Origin: Paenibacillus swuensis
Lineage (GTDB): Bacteria; Bacillota; Bacilli; Paenibacillales; DY6
Assembly (NCBI RefSeq): GCF_001644605.1
Contig: NZ_CP011388.1
Coordinates: 4,073,501 to 4,137,500, forward strand
Direction: 5' to 3'
DNA: 64,000 bases
Shown here: piece by piece, positions 63,187 to 64,000 of the stretch
Layout: each line of letters begins with the position of its first letter
Position numbering within the stretch: position 1 is the first letter of the stretch
The notes under the pieces: generated by a model
Database searches by the model: none
What the model saw: only the letters and a program-made list of their open reading frames with translations
Told to the model about the DNA's origin: nothing
Translations under genes and position numbers: made by a program

Positions 63187-63989
63187 GCTTTAATCCCATG
63201 CCCTGAAGCGGGTCCCATCAAATCTTGAACCGCTCTCTCAATATCCTCTTGACGCATGAAGCTTTCTCCGATCAGAACGGCGTCTGCCCCGATCGAAGCA
63301 AGATATTCAATCTCATCTTTGCTGGAGATGCCGCTTTCGCTCACAATCGTCTTGTCTTTCGGGATCGCTTGCAGCAGTCTTTCCGTTGTGCGGATATCCG
63401 TTTCAAACGTATGCAGGTTCCGGTTATTGATTCCAATCATTGTTGCATCCGTTGCCAACGCGCGCTCCAGTTCCTTCTCGTCGTGCACTTCCATCAGAAC
63501 ATCCATCCCCAGGCCGCGGGCAATGTGATGATATCCTTTTAATTGTTCATTCGTGAGAATGGCGGCTATTAACAGGATCGCGTCCGCCCCCAACAAACGA
63601 GCTTCAAATATTTGAGTATGGTCAATGATAAAGTCTTTCCGCAGAAGGGGTACGTTTACCGTCGTACGTATATCGGTCAAATAATCATTCGAGCCTTTGA
63701 AATAAGTTTCATCCGTCAATACGGAAATACAGTCAGCTCCGGCGTTTTCATAGGATATAGCAATGTCGGTATGATAGAAGGCTCTGCGAATCAGGCCTTT
63801 CGATGGAGAAGCCTTCTTCACCTCCGCAATCAAGCCCATCGACCGGATGCGGCTGTTTTTGAGCGCGTTCTCAAAGCCAAGGCATGGCGGCAGCTCCGCA
63901 ATAACAGCCTCGACTTGGGATTGGTGAAATTGTTCCGTAAGCTTCGCTACTTCTTTCTTCTTCGTTGCTACAATTTGATCAAGAAACAT
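63183..63989 (-). CDS. trpC: Indole-3-glycerol phosphate synthase
   Basis: A 268-residue barrel enzyme. Catalytic Lys in LIAEVKKASPSKG and LLRKDFIID, Glu in VSESGI and the phosphate loop AVLIGESFM are intact. The start ATG lies 11 nt from the right edge; upstream trpD and the trp leader would be outside the window. Confidence 0.97.
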   Translation of the reverse strand: MFLDQIVATKKKEVAKLTEQFHQSQVEAVIAELPPCLGFENALKNSRIRSMGLIAEVKKASPSKGLIRRAFYHTDIAISYENAGADCISVLTDETYFKGSNDYLTDIRTTVNVPLLRKDFIIDHTQIFEARLLGADAILLIAAILTNEQLKGYHHIARGLGMDVLMEVHDEKELERALATDATMIGINNRNLHTFETDIRTTERLLQAIPKDKTIVSESGISSKDEIEYLASIGADAVLIGESFMRQEDIERAVQDLMGPASGHGIKA

Positions 63990-64000
63990 GGCTCAACTCT

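Noticed and set aside
1-64000. CRISPR arrays, tRNA/rRNA genes, IS elements, prophage
   Set aside because: No regularly spaced direct repeats, no rRNA or tRNA signatures and no transposase, integrase or phage structural gene were seen on either strand.

Overview
The window looks like a chromosomal segment of an endospore-forming Firmicute, most likely Paenibacillus or a close relative. Three things suggest this. Gene order is strongly conserved with Bacillus subtilis: trpC-trpF-trpB-trpA-hisC-tyrA, ypiF-qcrABC-ypjA-ypjB-ypjC-ypjD, dapB-mgsA-bshB1-bshA-cca-birA-panBCD-dinG, and asnS-dnaD with nth. Sporulation-linked genes are present (GerM-domain lipoprotein, YpjB). The cell-wall amidase carries copper-amine-oxidase-like N-terminal domains, an architecture common in Paenibacillus. 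The species assignment is inference. No rRNA, tRNA, CRISPR array, IS element or phage gene was seen, and most genes lie on the minus strand.

Layout. 0-5 kb: GDSL hydrolase plus a truncated BcrA/LanF-type ABC ATPase, then a heterodimeric ABC exporter. 5-12.5 kb: a double dynamin-like GTPase (dynA), a small unknown protein, nth, and an amidase-GerM pair. 12.6-15.8 kb: leuCD with a divergent LysR regulator. 15.8-24.3 kb: methionine salvage (mtnU, mtnE, mtnW, mtnX, mtnB) interleaved with proline synthesis (proBAC) behind a T-box whose specifier reads as a proline codon. 24.3-34.5 kb: a membrane molybdopterin oxidoreductase fused to a cytochrome-b-like domain, asnS-dnaD, hbd-ackA, an FtsH paralogue with a coupled membrane partner, ypmB and an MTA/SAH deaminase. 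34.6-48.6 kb: an orphan DUF47 gene, then the long operons panBCD-TPR-dinG-rex and ypjD-TPR-dapB-mgsA-bshB1-bshA-cca-birA. 48.7-54.1 kb: ypjC, ypjB, ypjA, qcrCBA and ypiF. 54.2-57.7 kb: an IDEAL-domain-only protein, an unknown 378-residue protein, a histidine phosphatase and an ECF sigma/anti-sigma pair. 58-64 kb: tyrA, hisC, trpA, trpB, trpF and trpC.

The most interesting signals are regulatory. mtnWXB starts 3 nt after proC, so a proline T-box probably controls methionine-salvage genes. A consensus promoter 100 nt past tyrA drives a ~78-nt transcript with three hairpins and a CU-rich loop complementary to Shine-Dalgarno sequences, a candidate small RNA. A 21-bp perfect inverted repeat buries the ribosome-binding site and start codon of ypjB. 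panBCD has a ~230-nt leader ending in an intrinsic terminator. Two protein arrangements also stand out: the FtsH paralogue lacks its extracytoplasmic domain and is translationally coupled to a membrane-anchored protein, and the molybdopterin enzyme carries a twin-arginine motif after four membrane helices.

Gene calls rest on motif recognition and synteny read by eye; no database search was run. Start codons were chosen from ribosome-binding sites and overlaps.
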